A stretch of DNA of 64,000 nucleotides, taken from positions 499,251,106 through 499,315,105 of the forward strand of contig NC_133328.1 in NCBI RefSeq assembly GCF_042186555.1, given 5' to 3'. The translations under genes were made by a program, and so were the position numbers. The DNA is from Aquarana catesbeiana (lineage: Eukaryota; Chordata; Amphibia; Anura; Ranidae). Each line of letters begins with the position of its first letter. Position 1 is the first letter of the stretch. The notes under the pieces are model-generated. The model was not told the origin of the DNA and searched no databases. It saw only the letters and a program-made list of their open reading frames with translations. Of this stretch, positions 10,643 through 22,020 are shown piece after piece.

Positions 10643-12397
10643 TTATATTTGGGAAAGCAAGACCCCCCCCTCACTGCGTGATGCCATCAACACCGTTTTT
10701 GAGATCCTATGTCTTTTGTAGTGACATACATAGTGAAGTAAATCTGTTTGAAGTTTCTTCAGATGTTTGAGTGGTATGGGTATGGGGAGTGTTTGAAACA
10801 AATATAATAGCTTCGGGAGAATGGTCATTTTTATTGATGCGATTCGCCCTAGTAGAGATATATGGTGATTTTTCCATTGAAGTAAGAGGGATCTAATAGT
10901 GCTAAAGAGAGGGGGAAAATTCTCTTTGTACAGGGTGTTAAATTTTGGGGTGATGTTTATCCCTAGATATTTCAGGGCCGTTGTTTGCCAGTGGTAATTA
11001 TAATTGGATTTTAAAAGTGCCAGTTCAGCTTCAGGGATGTTAATGGGTAAAGCTTCCGACTTTGAGGCATTTATTTTGTATCCTGAGAAGGTGCGGAATC
11101 TGTCCAACTCAGCGTGTAGGTTCGGGAGGGATATATGGGGTTGAGTTAGGGTGAGTATTATGTCATCTGCAAAGAGGGAGATCTTAAACTCCTTATCTCT
11201 GACCGTTATTCCCCGTATGTTTAAGTTATTCCTAATAGAGGCCACTAAGGGTTCCACGCATAGCGCGAACAGCAGGGGTGACAACGGGCATCCCTGCCTT
11301 GTGCCATTTGATACTGTGAATGATGTTGAAAGTGCAAACGGAGTCCTGACCTGTGAGGAGGGGTTAGAATATAGGTGTTTTATTGCCCGCAAGAAAGGTC
11401 CTCGGAAGCCCATGTGGGTCAACGTGGCGAACAGGAACGGCCACCCCAGACGATCAAAAGCTTTCTCAGCGTCTAGACTTAGTAGCATAGAGGGGGCGCC
11501 ATCCCTGTTCGCCACCTCCACCAGGTCTATCACTTTTCTAGTGTTGTCACCCGCTTGTCGTAATGGTACAAATCCTACCTGGTCTTTATGGATTAACGAT
11601 GGTAAAATCATATTCAGGCGATTGGATAGAAGTTTAGTGAAGATTTTTAAGTCAGAATTTAACAACGCGATGGGTCTGTAGTTTGCGCATATAGAAGGAT
11701 CTTTATCCGGTTTGGGAATCAAGGTAATGAAGGATTTCTGCATTTCCAGGGGAATTTGGGTGTCTTGGAGGAAAGCATTGAACAGTCTTCGAAGGTAGGG
11801 GAGCAGTATGGGGAGAAATGCTTTATAGTATTCGTACGGGAAACCATCCGGGCCCGGGGCCTTATGGGACGGCAAATTTTTAATAGTAAGCTCCATTTCC
11901 TCGTCAGTAATCTGAGCATTGAGTGCTAGCAGATCAGTTGGTTGGAGATGGGGAATTCTACTTTGTTCTAGATATTGTTTCATCGTGTGGGTCAGGTCAG
12001 TAGAGGGAGGGTTGCTGGGTATGTCCGGGTTGTTGTAGAGTGTTTTGTAGAAGTCCGCGAATGTGCGTGCTATATCTTCGGGGTGTGTTAGCATCTGTCC
12101 TATTTTGTTTTTAATTTGGTTCGGGGATTGCATATGGGACCTCTCCCGTAATTTATTAGCTAAAAGAGAGTGTGCCTTATTCCCCTTGTCGTAGTACCTT
12201 TGTTTTAGCCTAGTCAGAGCTTTCTCTACCTGTCCCATAGCTAGATCACAAAGAGTTGTGCGAAGATTAGTTATTTTCCTTAGGTTAGATATTGGGGGTT
12301 TGTCTGGAGCTGATTCTCGAGGGTTCTGAGTTCTCGTTCCGCTTTTACTTTGGCCGCTATGGCGTCTCTTTTTAGTGCTGATGAGGTCGCTATGCAT
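10643..12397 (-). pseudogene. L1 reverse transcriptase domain (inner L1), 584 codons open
   Basis: This is the best-preserved LINE frame in the window. In order it shows SHKAPGPDGFPYEYYK, ANYRPIALLNSDLKIFTKLL, DQVGFVPLRQAGDNTRKVID, motif A SLDAEKAFDRLGWPFL, motif B NGTRQGCPLSPLLFAL, motif C SLFADDIILTLTQP, and thumb sequence ending YLGINITPKFNTLYK. Both catalytic aspartates of FADD and the motif A aspartate are intact. The protein would copy the L1 RNA at the target site (target-primed reverse transcription). N-terminally the frame is broken from the endonuclease part by a stop near 12430 and a shift around 12300-12390. Confidence 0.9.
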
Positions 12398-12426
12398 TTA
12401 CCTCTAAGGACCGCCTTGTGGGCCTC

Positions 12427-12900
12427 CTAAAGTATAGGGAGTGAAACTTCCTGGTTGGAATTTTCCTGAAAATAGTGCTTGAGTGTTGAAGTTAAATTTG
12501 CTAGGGTTGGTTGGTGTTGTAGGAGGAATGTGTTTAATCTCCAGTTATATGGCCTACGAACAGGGGTGCCTAGGTCTAATGTGATTAAGATGGGTGCATG
12601 GTCCGACCATGAGATGGGGCATATTTGCATCTCGCGTGTCAATTTTAGGGTGTAATTATTAACGAAAAAATAATCAATGCGGGTGTGTGTGCGATGGGGG
12701 GCCAAGTAGAACGTATATTGTTGGCTTTGTGGGTGTAAAGCCCTCCATGTGTCAAAGAGCGCACACCGTCTTGTAATTTACCTGAATAATCTTGAGTCTC
12801 TATGGACCCTAGGTGATGGAGCTTGGGGGGTTATCGTCTGGCGATCTGCAGTGATCGACTGAGTGAGGTTGAAATCACCTCCCAAAATAAGAACCTTGGG
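12427..12900 (-). pseudogene. APE-type endonuclease, C-terminal part (inner L1)
   Basis: Minus-strand frames read LGGDFNLTQSI (about 12860-12895), QQYTFYLAPHRTHTRIDYFF and WSDHAPILITLDL. These are the GDFN, R-IDYFF and SDHAPI motifs of LINE endonucleases; the last carries the catalytic Asp-His pair. The enzyme would nick the target DNA. A TAG stop occurs after VSLPIL at 12430, where related elements continue WEAHKAV, and further frameshifts lie between 12720 and 12900. Confidence 0.85.
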
Positions 12901-12907
12901 AGTGGAT

Positions 12908-13294
12908 CTAAAAATTTGCGAGAGTACCTTTGGGGGCATTTAGTGCACACAACGTCACTTCTTGTGTTTGCCAGAGTCCTGTCAGAATAATGAAGTGGCC
13001 GTTAGGGTCACAATATTGGGTCACGCAGGTGAAGGGAGCCCCTCGCTTAAAAAGTATGGCTACTCCAGCTTTTTTACGACTACCCGATGCGATATATGTT
13101 TGGGAGTAATATCTGGATGCGAATGCGAACGAGCCTTCCTGCATACTGGCTGGAGTGTCCGGCGCCATATTGGCCTCCTCGTCCTGGGACATTCCTGGCT
13201 GAGTAAAGTAGGAGCGGAGGTCCGTGGATGCCCCTGGAGGGGGTAAGGATGATCCTCTAGGTCTGGAGGATCGAGTGGTCCTAGATTTGCCCAT
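12908..13294 (-). pseudogene. Chimeric frame: L1 ORF1 start fused to endonuclease interior
   Basis: From ATG 13294 the frame begins MGKSRTTRSSRPRGSSLPPP, a basic Ser/Pro-rich start like an ORF1 N-terminus. Around residue 52-55 it passes without a break into endonuclease sequence: QTYIASGSRKKAGVAILF, then CVTQYCDPNGHFIILTG and VTLCALNAPK. The corresponding part of the outer L1 endonuclease is TAIPSTNVSAKTKGVSILIS. An internal deletion therefore removed most of ORF1, the inter-ORF spacer and the endonuclease N-terminus including its catalytic Asn and Glu. The 128-codon open frame survives by chance or because the deletion is recent. Confidence 0.75.
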
Positions 13295-13501
13295 GTGGGT
13301 GCGAGATAAATACCCCTAAGATCGCCGTTCATGCTGTGGGCTTAGAGAGCTGAGAGCCTAGGCTGCCATCAAGCTTGGCTTCCGGTCACGCCCCTCTGGG
13401 TTTCCTTTTAACATGGTTAAGGGCCCCAGAACCGAGGATAGAGGTGTTAATTTACCTGCCCGTGTGAATGTTATCAGTGATGGGTAAATAAGTGGATGTG
13501 T

Positions 13502-15419
13502 CTATAATACTGTTGGCCAGTGTCTAGGCGAGAGCCAGGGGAGATCTTGTACTGGGAATTGTGTGAAGGAGTTTTCTATACAAACCCATAACTTTTTGTC
13601 ATAGTGGATATTCCAGTCCACAATCCTGGTGAGATGGCAGGCCAAGTAATATTTGTAAAGATCAGGTAAGCCTATTCCTCCCTTTGTCTTAGTACGGGTC
13701 AGTTGAGTATATTTGATACGTGGTGGAGAGTTCTTCCAAATGAACAGTGAACAGGCCTGTCTGTATGTCGTGAAAAATGCTGTTGGGAGATGTATGGGGA
13801 TGGTTTGCATCAAGTATAGAAAGCGTGGGAAAATAGTCATTTTAAGCAAGGCCGAGCGGCCAAACCAAGAGACATTTAGTCCTGCCCAGTCTTTTAGATC
13901 TGATTTCGTTTTATTCAGAAGTACATGAAAATTTAATTTGTACAAGTCTGACAGTTTAGTGGTAATCCGGATACCCAGGTATGTGATAGCCTCTCTCTCC
14001 CATCGGAATGGGAAAGAGCTCTGGCAACATTCTGTGTCCTGTGTGGAGAGTGATATATTTAATGCATGCAATTTCGCGTAATTAACTTTTAAATTTGACA
14101 GAGCCCCAAAGTGTTCTATGTCTTTCAATAGGTTTGGAAGGGTAATGAACGGTGACCTGAGTGATAGCAGGATGTCATCTGCATAAGCGGCTACTTTGAA
14201 TTCCCTGTCCCCTATTTGGATTCCTTTAATATCAGCGTTTGATCTTAGTTTGTTTAAAAAGGGTTCCAAGGTAAGGACATATATCAGGGGGGACAAGGGA
14301 CAGCCCTGGCGGGTGCCGTTGCCTATGGTGAAGGCGTCCAACAGGTGGCCGTTTACCCGTACACGCGCGGCAGGGTTAGAGTATAATGACAGAATCTGAG
14401 ACAGCATGCGCAATCGAAGACCTATCACTTTCAGGACCTCGCGCATGTACTCCCAGGCCACTCTGCCGAACGCCTTCTCCACGTCCAACGACAGAAAAAA
14501 TTTTAGATGATGTCATCCAATGGTGAACATTCAATGCACGTATAGTGTTGTCCCTAGCCTCTCTACCTGGGACAAAACCCACCTGGTCTAAGGAGATGAG
14601 GTCGGGAAGGAGGGGTAGTAATCTATTGGCCAGGATCTTTGCGTATAGCTTTATATCCACATTAAGCAAAGCGATTGGTCTGTAATTTGATACTTCCGTA
14701 ACATCTTTACCTTCCTTAGGGAGGGCTGTTATATGTGCATCCAACATGTGTCCTGTAGATACGTTGGGTGCTGAGAGGGCATTAAAGGTGGAGAGCATCC
14801 TGGAAGACAGAACATCCATGAAACACTTATAATACTGTAGTGAGAACCCGTCAGGGCCTGGGCTCTTGCCCGGTTTCATCTGTTTCATGGCGATCTGTAG
14901 TTCCTGTTCGGAAAGAGGACTCTCCATCTCCTCAGCCTGTTGTTCAGTAATTGTATGTGGGCTAAATTGGGTTAAAAAATCCTCAATTTCTGCCCTCCTC
15001 GTTTCCCGGGATATTGGGTTTGTGTCTTCTGAACTTAGGTTATACAGCCCAGAATAGTAACGTTCAAAACATTTAGCTATGTCCTCACTGGTTGCATGCA
15101 ACAAACCATGTCGGTCGCGTATGTGGTGAATTGTGAGAGAATTTCTAGAGGCTTGCACCGCCCTTGCTAGAAGTCTTCCACTTTTATTACCGTGCTCATA
15201 GAATACTTTCTGACGGAGTGCATATTGACGTTTTGTACGTTTCCCCAGTTCCTCTAGCAAGAGGAAGCGAGTGTGTAACAGGTCCTGCAACGCTGTTTGA
15301 GAGTGCAAGTTTTTGTGAAGCGTTTCTAGTCTGTGGATTTTATCCATCAATGTCTGGATCATTTCCTGGTGTTTCCGTTTAGCATCCACTGCTAGAGCCA
15401 ATAGTTCTCCCCGGACCAC
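13502..15419 (-). pseudogene. L1 reverse transcriptase (outer L1), frameshifted
   Basis: Two overlapping open stretches (15419-14376 and 14488-13502) together give the RT. The first has MKPGKSPGPDGFSLQYYKCF, VSNYRPIALLNVDIKLYAKI and DQVGFVPGREARDNTIRALN. The second has motif A as DVEKAFGRVAW, motif B NGTRQGCPLSPLIYVL, motif C AAYADDILLSL, and the thumb LNVSWFGRSALLKMTIFPR. The frame shifts near 14490. In motif A, Asp of the usual EKAFD is Gly, but the first catalytic Asp is kept. An N-terminal helical region with RQYALRQKVFYEHGNKSG precedes it. Confidence 0.88.
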
Positions 15420-15504
15420 ACACTTATGGGCCTCCCATAATGAGGTTGGTGAGATATCAGGTGTGTCGTTTTCGGTGAAGTACTGCTGAATTCGTGTTTT
15501 GAGT

Positions 15505-16318
15505 CTAGAAAGATTCTGAGGATCTTTCAGTAGGAAGGGATTTAAACTCTAGGTTTTGGTTCTGCACTCTGTTTCGGGGAAGGTCAAAGTGCACGAGATC
15601 GGATGATGATCCGGCAGGAACATTGGCTCTATCGATGCCTGTGTAAGGTAGGTTAAATATCTTTGGGAAAGAAAAAAGTAATCTATCCTGGAGTACTTCT
15701 GAAAAGGGGTAGAATAGAACGTATAATCCCTTTCTGTAGGGAATAATGTGCGCCATGTATCATGTAAATTTAGGGTTTGTAGTTGCAGTTTGATCTGATG
15801 TAAGGCCCTGTAAGTCAGTGTGGATGTGCCTGATGAGGTGTCTATGTCAGGGTTCAGCGGTATATTGAAGTCCCCTCCCAGGATGATCACCCACTCTTTG
15901 AAAGTGGACAGTAGGTTGCATACTTTTCTCATAAATGAGACTTGATGTTCATTTGGACAACATATATTGGCTAGTGTTACCGTTTTGGAAGCGAGTTGAC
16001 CTTTGATGAAAAGGTATCTACCCTCTGGATCTATAAGGGAATCTTTCATATTAAATTATATTTGGAAATCAAAATGGATACTCCCTTAGTTTTCGCGGAA
16101 ACATTAGTCGAAGGAATTGCTGTCTGATACAGGTGATTGGTAAGTTTGGGTAAAGAGTCAGATCTAAAGTGGGTCTCTTGAAGGAAGATGAACTGAGCCT
16201 TATGCTTGGAGAGTGCAGACAAGACCTGTGACCTTTTCTCTGGGATATTTATCCCTTTCACATTAAGCGAAATGCATTTTAGTGTCAGAGGAGATTCTTT
16301 TTTCGGAATCTTCTGCAT
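15505..16318 (-). pseudogene. APE-type endonuclease (outer L1 ORF2 N-terminus)
   Basis: From ATG 16318 the frame reads MQKIPKKESPLTLKCISLNV, KGINIPEKRSQVL and FIFLQETHF (catalytic Asn of SLNVKG and Glu of QETH). After a break near 16046 it continues as FIKGQLASKTVTLANICCPN, ILGGDFNIPLNPDID, YSRIDYFFLSQRYL and LPDHHPISCTL (the Asp-His end motif). This is the target-nicking domain that starts ORF2. The stop near 16046 (after ILISKYNLI) is the only clear break before about 15550. Confidence 0.88.
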
Positions 16319-17954
16319 GATTTACTGTAGCGAGGTCCTAAAAGGGTTTGGTACGTCAAGGAGTAGGAGAGACTCAAAGTCTCCGCCGAGGGCTTACCGA
16401 GGGGGGAGCAGAGGCGGGTCGGGTGTCTCAAGCACAAGGAAAGGAAGGTTAGAACAAGGAAAGAAAGAAGAAGAGAAAAAAAAAAAAAAGAGAGAGAGAA
16501 CGGGGTTAGTTAGGAGAAATGAAGGGAAAAAAGTAAAGTTGTGAAAGAGTAGATACCGGAGGTGAAAATAGCAAATCTATATCACCTAAATAAATGGGGG
16601 GAATAGAGCCGGTAGGGTAGCTAATGCAGTATAAATACTGCAGCTCAGGGGACGATAGTGTGGGTGAGACCGACATGATCCCGCAACACCAAGGACTTAT
16701 AAGTGTCTATGATCTAAAGGTGAGACCCGGAAGCCTGAACCATAGGATAACAAAGCAACTAATAAATGATAAACCAGCAACACAGAATTGACTATGTAAA
16801 TAGTAAAAACATTATTTTGCAAATTTCTTGCCACATAAACCCGAATTATCCACTCCCAGCTCATGTTGACGTTATATAGTATTTCTAAACTAGTAACCAA
16901 AGACCAAACCAACATTTTCCTTTTATATTTCACCCTGAAGATATCTGACTGTTCTGTGGACATTGTTCTTCAGGAGAAAGGGGTTAGTCATTAGCAAAAG
17001 GTTAATTTCCGTCTAGTCTTGCTGTAAAAAACAAACCAAAAAAAAAAAAACACAACTGAAAGCTTTGACACTCTAGTATTGCTAAGACGAATTGTATCAT
17101 GGTTTATGTTAGCATCTATTCCCAACGTTGGTGGCGGGAAGGGGCGTGGCTTAAAGCCCCGTCCGGAGATGGCATGGTCCTGCATGCTATATGACAGAAG
17201 CTCTGCAGTATCTCATGTTGGAGGCGCTAAAAGATTGGAATTTGATTAATCAGCAGATTGGGGGTATCAATCCCATATACGGCACAATGCCTGCTAATTT
17301 AGATTTGCAAATATATATTTATATTATGGGAGGTTGTATTGCTATGATGTGCCAAACTGTCCGGAGTAGGGGGGCAGTGCCACACCCCCGCCTCCTCCCC
17401 ACCATAGACCAGCATATTCTCTTAGTAGCAAAAAAAAAAAAAAAAACAAATGTAAAAAAATCACTTGTTTGAAGGTTGTAGTCATTATATTAGGATCAAG
17501 TCCTTGAATTCGGGTCCTGAGTTAGAATGAAAAATAAGGTGTTGAGAGTGATTAGATCGAAGACTGTCAAATATTTCCATTGCGCATTTCTGGGTTGGCT
17601 CAACAAGCAGGACAGGTGCCCATTAAACCTGTATATATCTTACAAAGGCATGGGGGAGATTCGGGTTGATTAAGTAATGTTAATTGTGTACAAGAGGTGC
17701 GAAAAAAAAACAAAACAAAAAGGGAAAAAACATTTCGGTTAACAGTAATGGTGGTACCCATAGAGCAGTACTTGCGTGCCACTGCGTTGTTTTAAGAATC
17801 CTGCCGGTCTCTGCGTGGGGTTCCTGCACCCCCAGAACTTTGGTGATTCGGGTCTCTGTGCATGGCGCGAGGTTCGGGGGGAAGTAGGATCCGGTCTGCG
17901 GCGCCTCGTGCGGTGTCTTTGGGCTTTCGGTGATGGGATAACGGAAACTTGGCA
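16319..17954 (-). other. Inter-ORF spacer of the outer L1 (or small nested repeats)
   Basis: About 1.6 kb lies between the ORF1 stop and the ORF2 start. It has three A-rich runs (near 16480, 17037 and 17430) and no coding frame I trust. A plus-strand GGGGCGTGGCTTAAAGCC at about 17143 looks like an L1 5' end in the opposite orientation. The spacer may hide small 5'-truncated insertions with A-tails. Otherwise it is simply non-coding. Confidence 0.5.
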
Positions 17955-18900
17955 CTAGGGTTCACTTGGAAAATAGAAGGCATACCATTCTGGCAATTCA
18001 ATTTGAGGTAAGCCAAGCTGGTCACAGAATGAATGTAGATCTTCTGGTGTGCGTAGCAGTGCAGAGCGGCCTCTGGCGGAGGCTGACAGAGCAAATGGGA
18101 ACTTCCACCTGTGCCGTATATTACATGAGCGGAGAGCTTCCAGAAGTGGGCGCAATGAGCGCCTGTTTTGCAATGTAATTTGGGACAAATCTTGAAAAAG
18201 TTTGATTTTAGTGCTGTTGTACAGAATACACCCTCTTTCTCTCGCTTTTCTGAGAATTTCCTCTTTAAGTGGAAAGTTCACAATACAACATATGACGTCC
18301 CTCGGGGGTTCAGAGTCTCTGGGTGGAGGTCGCAGTGCACGGTGGGCTCTCTCCATTTCAATGGGGGAGTCTCCTGGGCGTCCTAGGAGATCATTGAAAA
18401 TGGAGCAAATGGCCTGCGGTATAACTGCCGGCTCGATCACCTCTGGGACCCCTCTCACTCGTACATTATGCCTGCGACCGCGGTTATCAAGATCCTCCAC
18501 GTGGTGATGCAGTTCTAGAAGATGTGGCAGTTGAGTATCATATGTGTGCTGCACTTGTTTAATGGCTGCTGTGTGTAAATGTGATGTCTGTTCCACAGTA
18601 TCTAGGCGGTGAGCTATTGCTTGCACATCAGCTTTTAGGTCTGATATAGCTGCTGCTAGGGAGCTTTTAATATCCAGTGCTACAGCTTGTAGGTCAGGGA
18701 GGCTCACAGGGAGGAAAGATCTCTCAGTGCCTGTGACCTCTTTGTCTGCCTGCATGTCACTACTCGGTGAGTGTGGTGCAGAGGCCTGTGAAGCCGCGGA
18801 CTTGCCTGAGCCCCGAGTCCGGAAGATGTCCGGAATGTTGTGGCTGAGCTGCGTGTCCATTTGGGTCCCCATGCGGGGGGTGGAGGCACTCCTGTTGGGC
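17955..18900 (-). pseudogene. L1 ORF1 protein (outer L1), 305 codons open
   Basis: The frame encodes a nucleic-acid-binding ORF1p. The N-terminus is Ser/Thr-rich. A coiled-coil follows at about residues 60-130 (heptad-like AVALDIKSSLAAAISDLKAD, then QAIAHRLDTVEQTSHLHTAA). Next is an RRM-like domain opening DNRGRRHNVRVRGVPEVIE, and a C-terminal domain with REEILRK-type sequence (EEILRKARERGCILYNSTKI, LFQDLSQITLQNRR, RHRWKFPFALSASARG). It ends YFPSEP at 17955. The first codons are separated by the MITE at 18901-19338. Joining across the MITE leaves the start ATG in another frame, which suggests a one-base change in the C-run near 18880. Confidence 0.85.
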
Positions 18901-19338
18901 TAATGCCCCGTACACACAGTCGGATTTTCCGATGGAAAATGTGTGATAGGACCTTGTTGTCGGAAATTCCGACCGTGTGTAGGCTCCATCACATATTTTC
19001 CATCGGATTTTGCGACACACAGTTTGAGAGCATGCTATAAAATTTTCCGACAACAAAATCCGTTGTCGGAATTTCCGATCGTGTGTACACAAATCCGACG
19101 CACAAAGTGCCACGCATGCTCAGAATAAATAAAGAGATGAAAGCTATTGGCTACTGCCCCGTTTATAGTCCTGACATACGCGTTTTACGTCACCGTGTTC
19201 AGAATGATCGGATTTTCCGACAACTTTGTTTGACCGTGTGTATGCAAGACAAGTTTGAGCCAACATCCGTCGGAAAAAAACCTAGGATTTTGTTGTCGGA
19301 ATGTCCGATCAATGTCCGACCGTGTGTACGGGGCATTA
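18901..19338. mobile_element. Tc1/mariner-type MITE in L1 ORF1
   Basis: Ends are inverted: TAATGCCCCGTACACAC at the left and GTGTGTACGGGGCATTA at the right. Internal blocks around TCGGATTTTCCGA repeat in both orientations. Taking TA as the duplicated target leaves a 434 bp element with tips ATGCCCCGTACACAC. It codes for nothing. It interrupts the first codons of ORF1 in the outer L1, so it came later than that L1. Confidence 0.85.
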
Positions 19339-19622
19339 CCCATCTCAATATTGCTGGCTTTGGGTCCCGGGAGATAGCGGATTAGTCCTCGGTCTGCGGG
19401 AGAGCTCCGTTTATGCGGCCATCTCGAGTCCCGTCCAGGCCACGCCCCCTCTTTAGAGCATTTTTATCTGCCTGCGTACAACTAGGATACCAAACAAGAA
19501 TACAATATGTACTCTCAATGGCAGAGCGATAGAAGGTCTCTAGCACCTTCCTTCCCAAGCCATTCTTCCTAAGGAATCACAAAAAATATAAATGCGATAA
19601 ATGTGATTTCTTAATAATGGCT

Positions 19623-20563
19623 TTAACCACTTCAATACCTGGCCATAGTCATATGACTTCTGCAGGAGGGATCTCCCATCCTGGGTGGGCATCATATGAC
19701 GGCCTCGGCTTCCCGGCCGTCTAGGGCGCACGCCCGCCGCGTTGCTTGGGACCCGATGCACGTGCCCGGAGGCCGCGATATCTGCCGAGCACCTGCAATT
19801 GCCCGTTAACCGAGCAGGACCGTGGATCTGTGTGTGTAAACACACAGATCCACATCCTATCAGGTGAGAGGAGATCGATGGTGTGTTCCCAGTACAGAGG
19901 AACACCGATCGGTCTCCTCCCCTTGTGAGTCCCCTCCCTCTACAGTTAGAATCACTCCCTAGGAAACATAATTAACCCCTTCTCTGCCAGTCGCATTTAC
20001 ACAATAATCAGTGGGATTTTATAGCACTGATCGCTGTATAAATGTGAATGTTCCCAAAACTGTCTGATATGTCCGTTGCAACGTCACAGTCACGAAAAAA
20101 ATTGCAGATCACCGCCATTACTAGTAAAATAAATAATTAAATAAAAATGCCATAAATCTATCCCCTATTTTGTAGATGCTATAACTTTTGCGCAAACCAA
20201 TCAATATATGCTTATTGCGATTTTTTTACCAAAAATATGTAGAAGAATACATATCAGCCTAAACGGAGGAATTTTTTTTTTTTAAATTGGGATATTTAAT
20301 TATAGCAAAAAGTAAAAAATGTTGTGTTTTTTTTTCAAAATTGGCACTCTTCTTTTGTTTATAGCGCAAAAAATAAAAACTGCAGAGGTGATCAAATACC
20401 ACCAAAAGAAAGCTCTATTTGTGGGGAAAAGTAATCATAAAAATTTCATTTGGGTACAATGTTGCATGACCGCACAATTGTCATTCAAATTGCAATAGCG
20501 CTGAAAATTCAAAATTGGTCTGGGCAGGAAGGGGGTGAAAATGCCCTGTATTGAAGCGGTTAA
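19623..20563. mobile_element. TTAA-flanked (piggyBac-type) non-autonomous element
   Basis: TTAA occurs exactly at both ends (19623-19626 and 20560-20563). The ends are inverted: CCACTTCAATACCTGG at the left and CCTGTATTGAAGCGG at the right. The interior is AT-rich, non-coding and contains a GC-rich island at 19700-19770. It splits the Rex1/CR1-type LINE. The same ends are seen at 44793-47394, so the family is multi-copy. Confidence 0.85.
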
Positions 20564-21643
20564 TGTTGATTGTCCACGATAAGTTTTCATAAATGCATGT
20601 TCCCAAAAACTTAAAAAGGTAGAGACCCACTCCACGCACACTCCTTTAATAAAAAGTAATGCTGGTTCAGGCCTTTGTTTTCCCTGTGTTTAGGATCAGG
20701 TAATTAGCTGTACACCATTCCACTATCCTATCAACCTCTCTCCTGTATTGCTCCTCATCTTCTCCAGTGATATAAACAATTACGGTAGTGTCATTGGCAA
20801 ACTTAACTATACTATTGGTTTCATAATAGGCGGTGCAGTCATATGTGTACAGTGAATAGAGAAAGGGACTTAAAACACAACCCTGCGGTGCTCCAGTACT
20901 TATTTCTCGATTGGAAGAAACAAATTTATCCAATTTGACAACCTGTGAGCGATGGACCAAAAAATCCCCTATCCAAAAACAAATAAAGGGCGGAAAATCC
21001 AATTTTTGCATTTTTTCAACCAACCGATCTGGAATGATGGTATTAAAAGGCAGAGCTATAATCTATAAACAACACCCTTATGTAGTTTCCTGAATGCTCC
21101 AGATGTCCAAGTGCCCCATGCAGCGCTAAAGCTATTGCAACTTCTGTGCTTCTATTTGCCCTATACGCAAACTGATAAGGATCTAAACTACCCGGTAATC
21201 TAGTTTTGATATATTTCAAGACCAACCTCTCAAAGCACTTCATTAGTACTGAGGTCAGTGCTATTGGTCTATAATCGTCTATACTTTCCACAGTTGACTT
21301 TTTTGGAATTGGAATAATAATGGCTGATTTTAAACATGCCGGAACAGCAGCAGATGATAGTGATCGATTAAAGACCTTGGCAAAGACTACAGCTAATTTT
21401 ATCAGCACAGGCCTTAACTACTCTCCCTGGGATTCTGTCTGGACCTGATAATTTTCTTGTATTTATAGCCTGCCTCGCATCATATTCCTGTATAGTGAGT
21501 GTACAGTTTCCTGGACCTAAAGGACACCCTATATCCTGGTTTGGTAACACAACCTCAAACCGTGTAAAGAACCTATTTAATTCTTCAACCAGTGAAGCAC
21601 TAAAATTATCTTCCATTTTTTTAGTTTCTCTATGTTGTGTCAA
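20564..21643 (-). pseudogene. Rex1/CR1-type LINE reverse transcriptase
   Basis: Across three minus-strand frames the RT reads SGPDRIPGRVVKACAD, PIPKKSTVESIDDYRPIALT, SVLMKCFERLVLKYI, LDPYQFAYRANRSTEVAIAL, motif A RVLFIDYSSAF, motif B STGAPQGCVLSPFLYSLYT, motif C as KFANDTTVI, and then VDRIVEWCTANYLILNTGKT. The second position of the catalytic FADD is Asn, so this copy is catalytically dead apart from its frameshifts (at about 21043 and 21380). The downstream block near 20600-20640 (IKGVCVEWVSTFLSF) is the usual C-terminal LINE sequence. Confidence 0.85.
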
Positions 21644-22020
21644 ATACTGTATACCCCTCCAACCCTCCCTTGCATCGTTTCCATTAAAATAGTCCCTTAA
21701 TTATCTTTTTATAGGCTAATTTGGCTTCTTTTATGCCTCTTTTCAAATTAGCTCTCGCAAATACTATACATTGCTTTATCACAGACATTGAATGCTCTAT
21801 TCCGTTCGCTAAGAAGACTCTTTATTTTATCTATTTCCTTGGTCATCCAAGGTTTCTGATTTGAAAAGACCCGAATGCGCTTATCCTCAGTAAGATTATC
21901 CACACAAGTTTTTACATAGTCCAGAACTGTTTCTGTATACAGATTTAAATCCTGTTGCTCAAATATCTCCCAATTGGTTCTTTCTAAACAATCCTGTAGC
22001 CGTAAGAGAAAGCCCTCTGG

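Larger units (their letters stand above)
9112..13394 (-). mobile_element. Tx1-type L1 LINE (inner copy), internally deleted
   Basis: A 4.3 kb minus-strand L1 ends in a 20-plus nt A-tail (poly-T at about 9108-9125) preceded by AATAAAAATTATTTGG. Its 5' end at 13394 reads GGGGCGTGACCGG, matching the 5' ends of the other two L1s here. The 15 bp target duplication tctgggtttcctttt flanks it at 9097-9111 and 13395-13409. It inserted into ORF2 of the outer L1 in the same orientation. Most of ORF1, the spacer and the endonuclease N-terminus are missing. Confidence 0.92.
7584..19456 (-). mobile_element. Tx1-type L1 LINE (outer copy), interrupted by a second L1 and a MITE
   Basis: On the minus strand it starts at 19456 with GGGGGCGTGGCC, continues with ORF1 (to 17955), a spacer, and ORF2 (16318 down to about 8400), and ends in AATAAAAATTTATGGAAG plus an A-run at 7584. 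It is flanked by the direct repeat agcattttta, extendable to 14 bp with one mismatch. A younger L1 (9112-13394) sits in its ORF2 and a TA-flanked MITE (18901-19338) in its ORF1. Without these it is about 7.2 kb, close to full length. Confidence 0.9.

Noticed and set aside
11151..11681. 176-codon plus-strand frame
   Set aside because: Antisense shadow of the intact L1 RT on the minus strand.
18901..19338. PIF/Harbinger MITE with TAA or TTA target
   Set aside because: The 3 bp at the two ends are inverted (TAA and TTA), not direct repeats; a TA duplication fits better.
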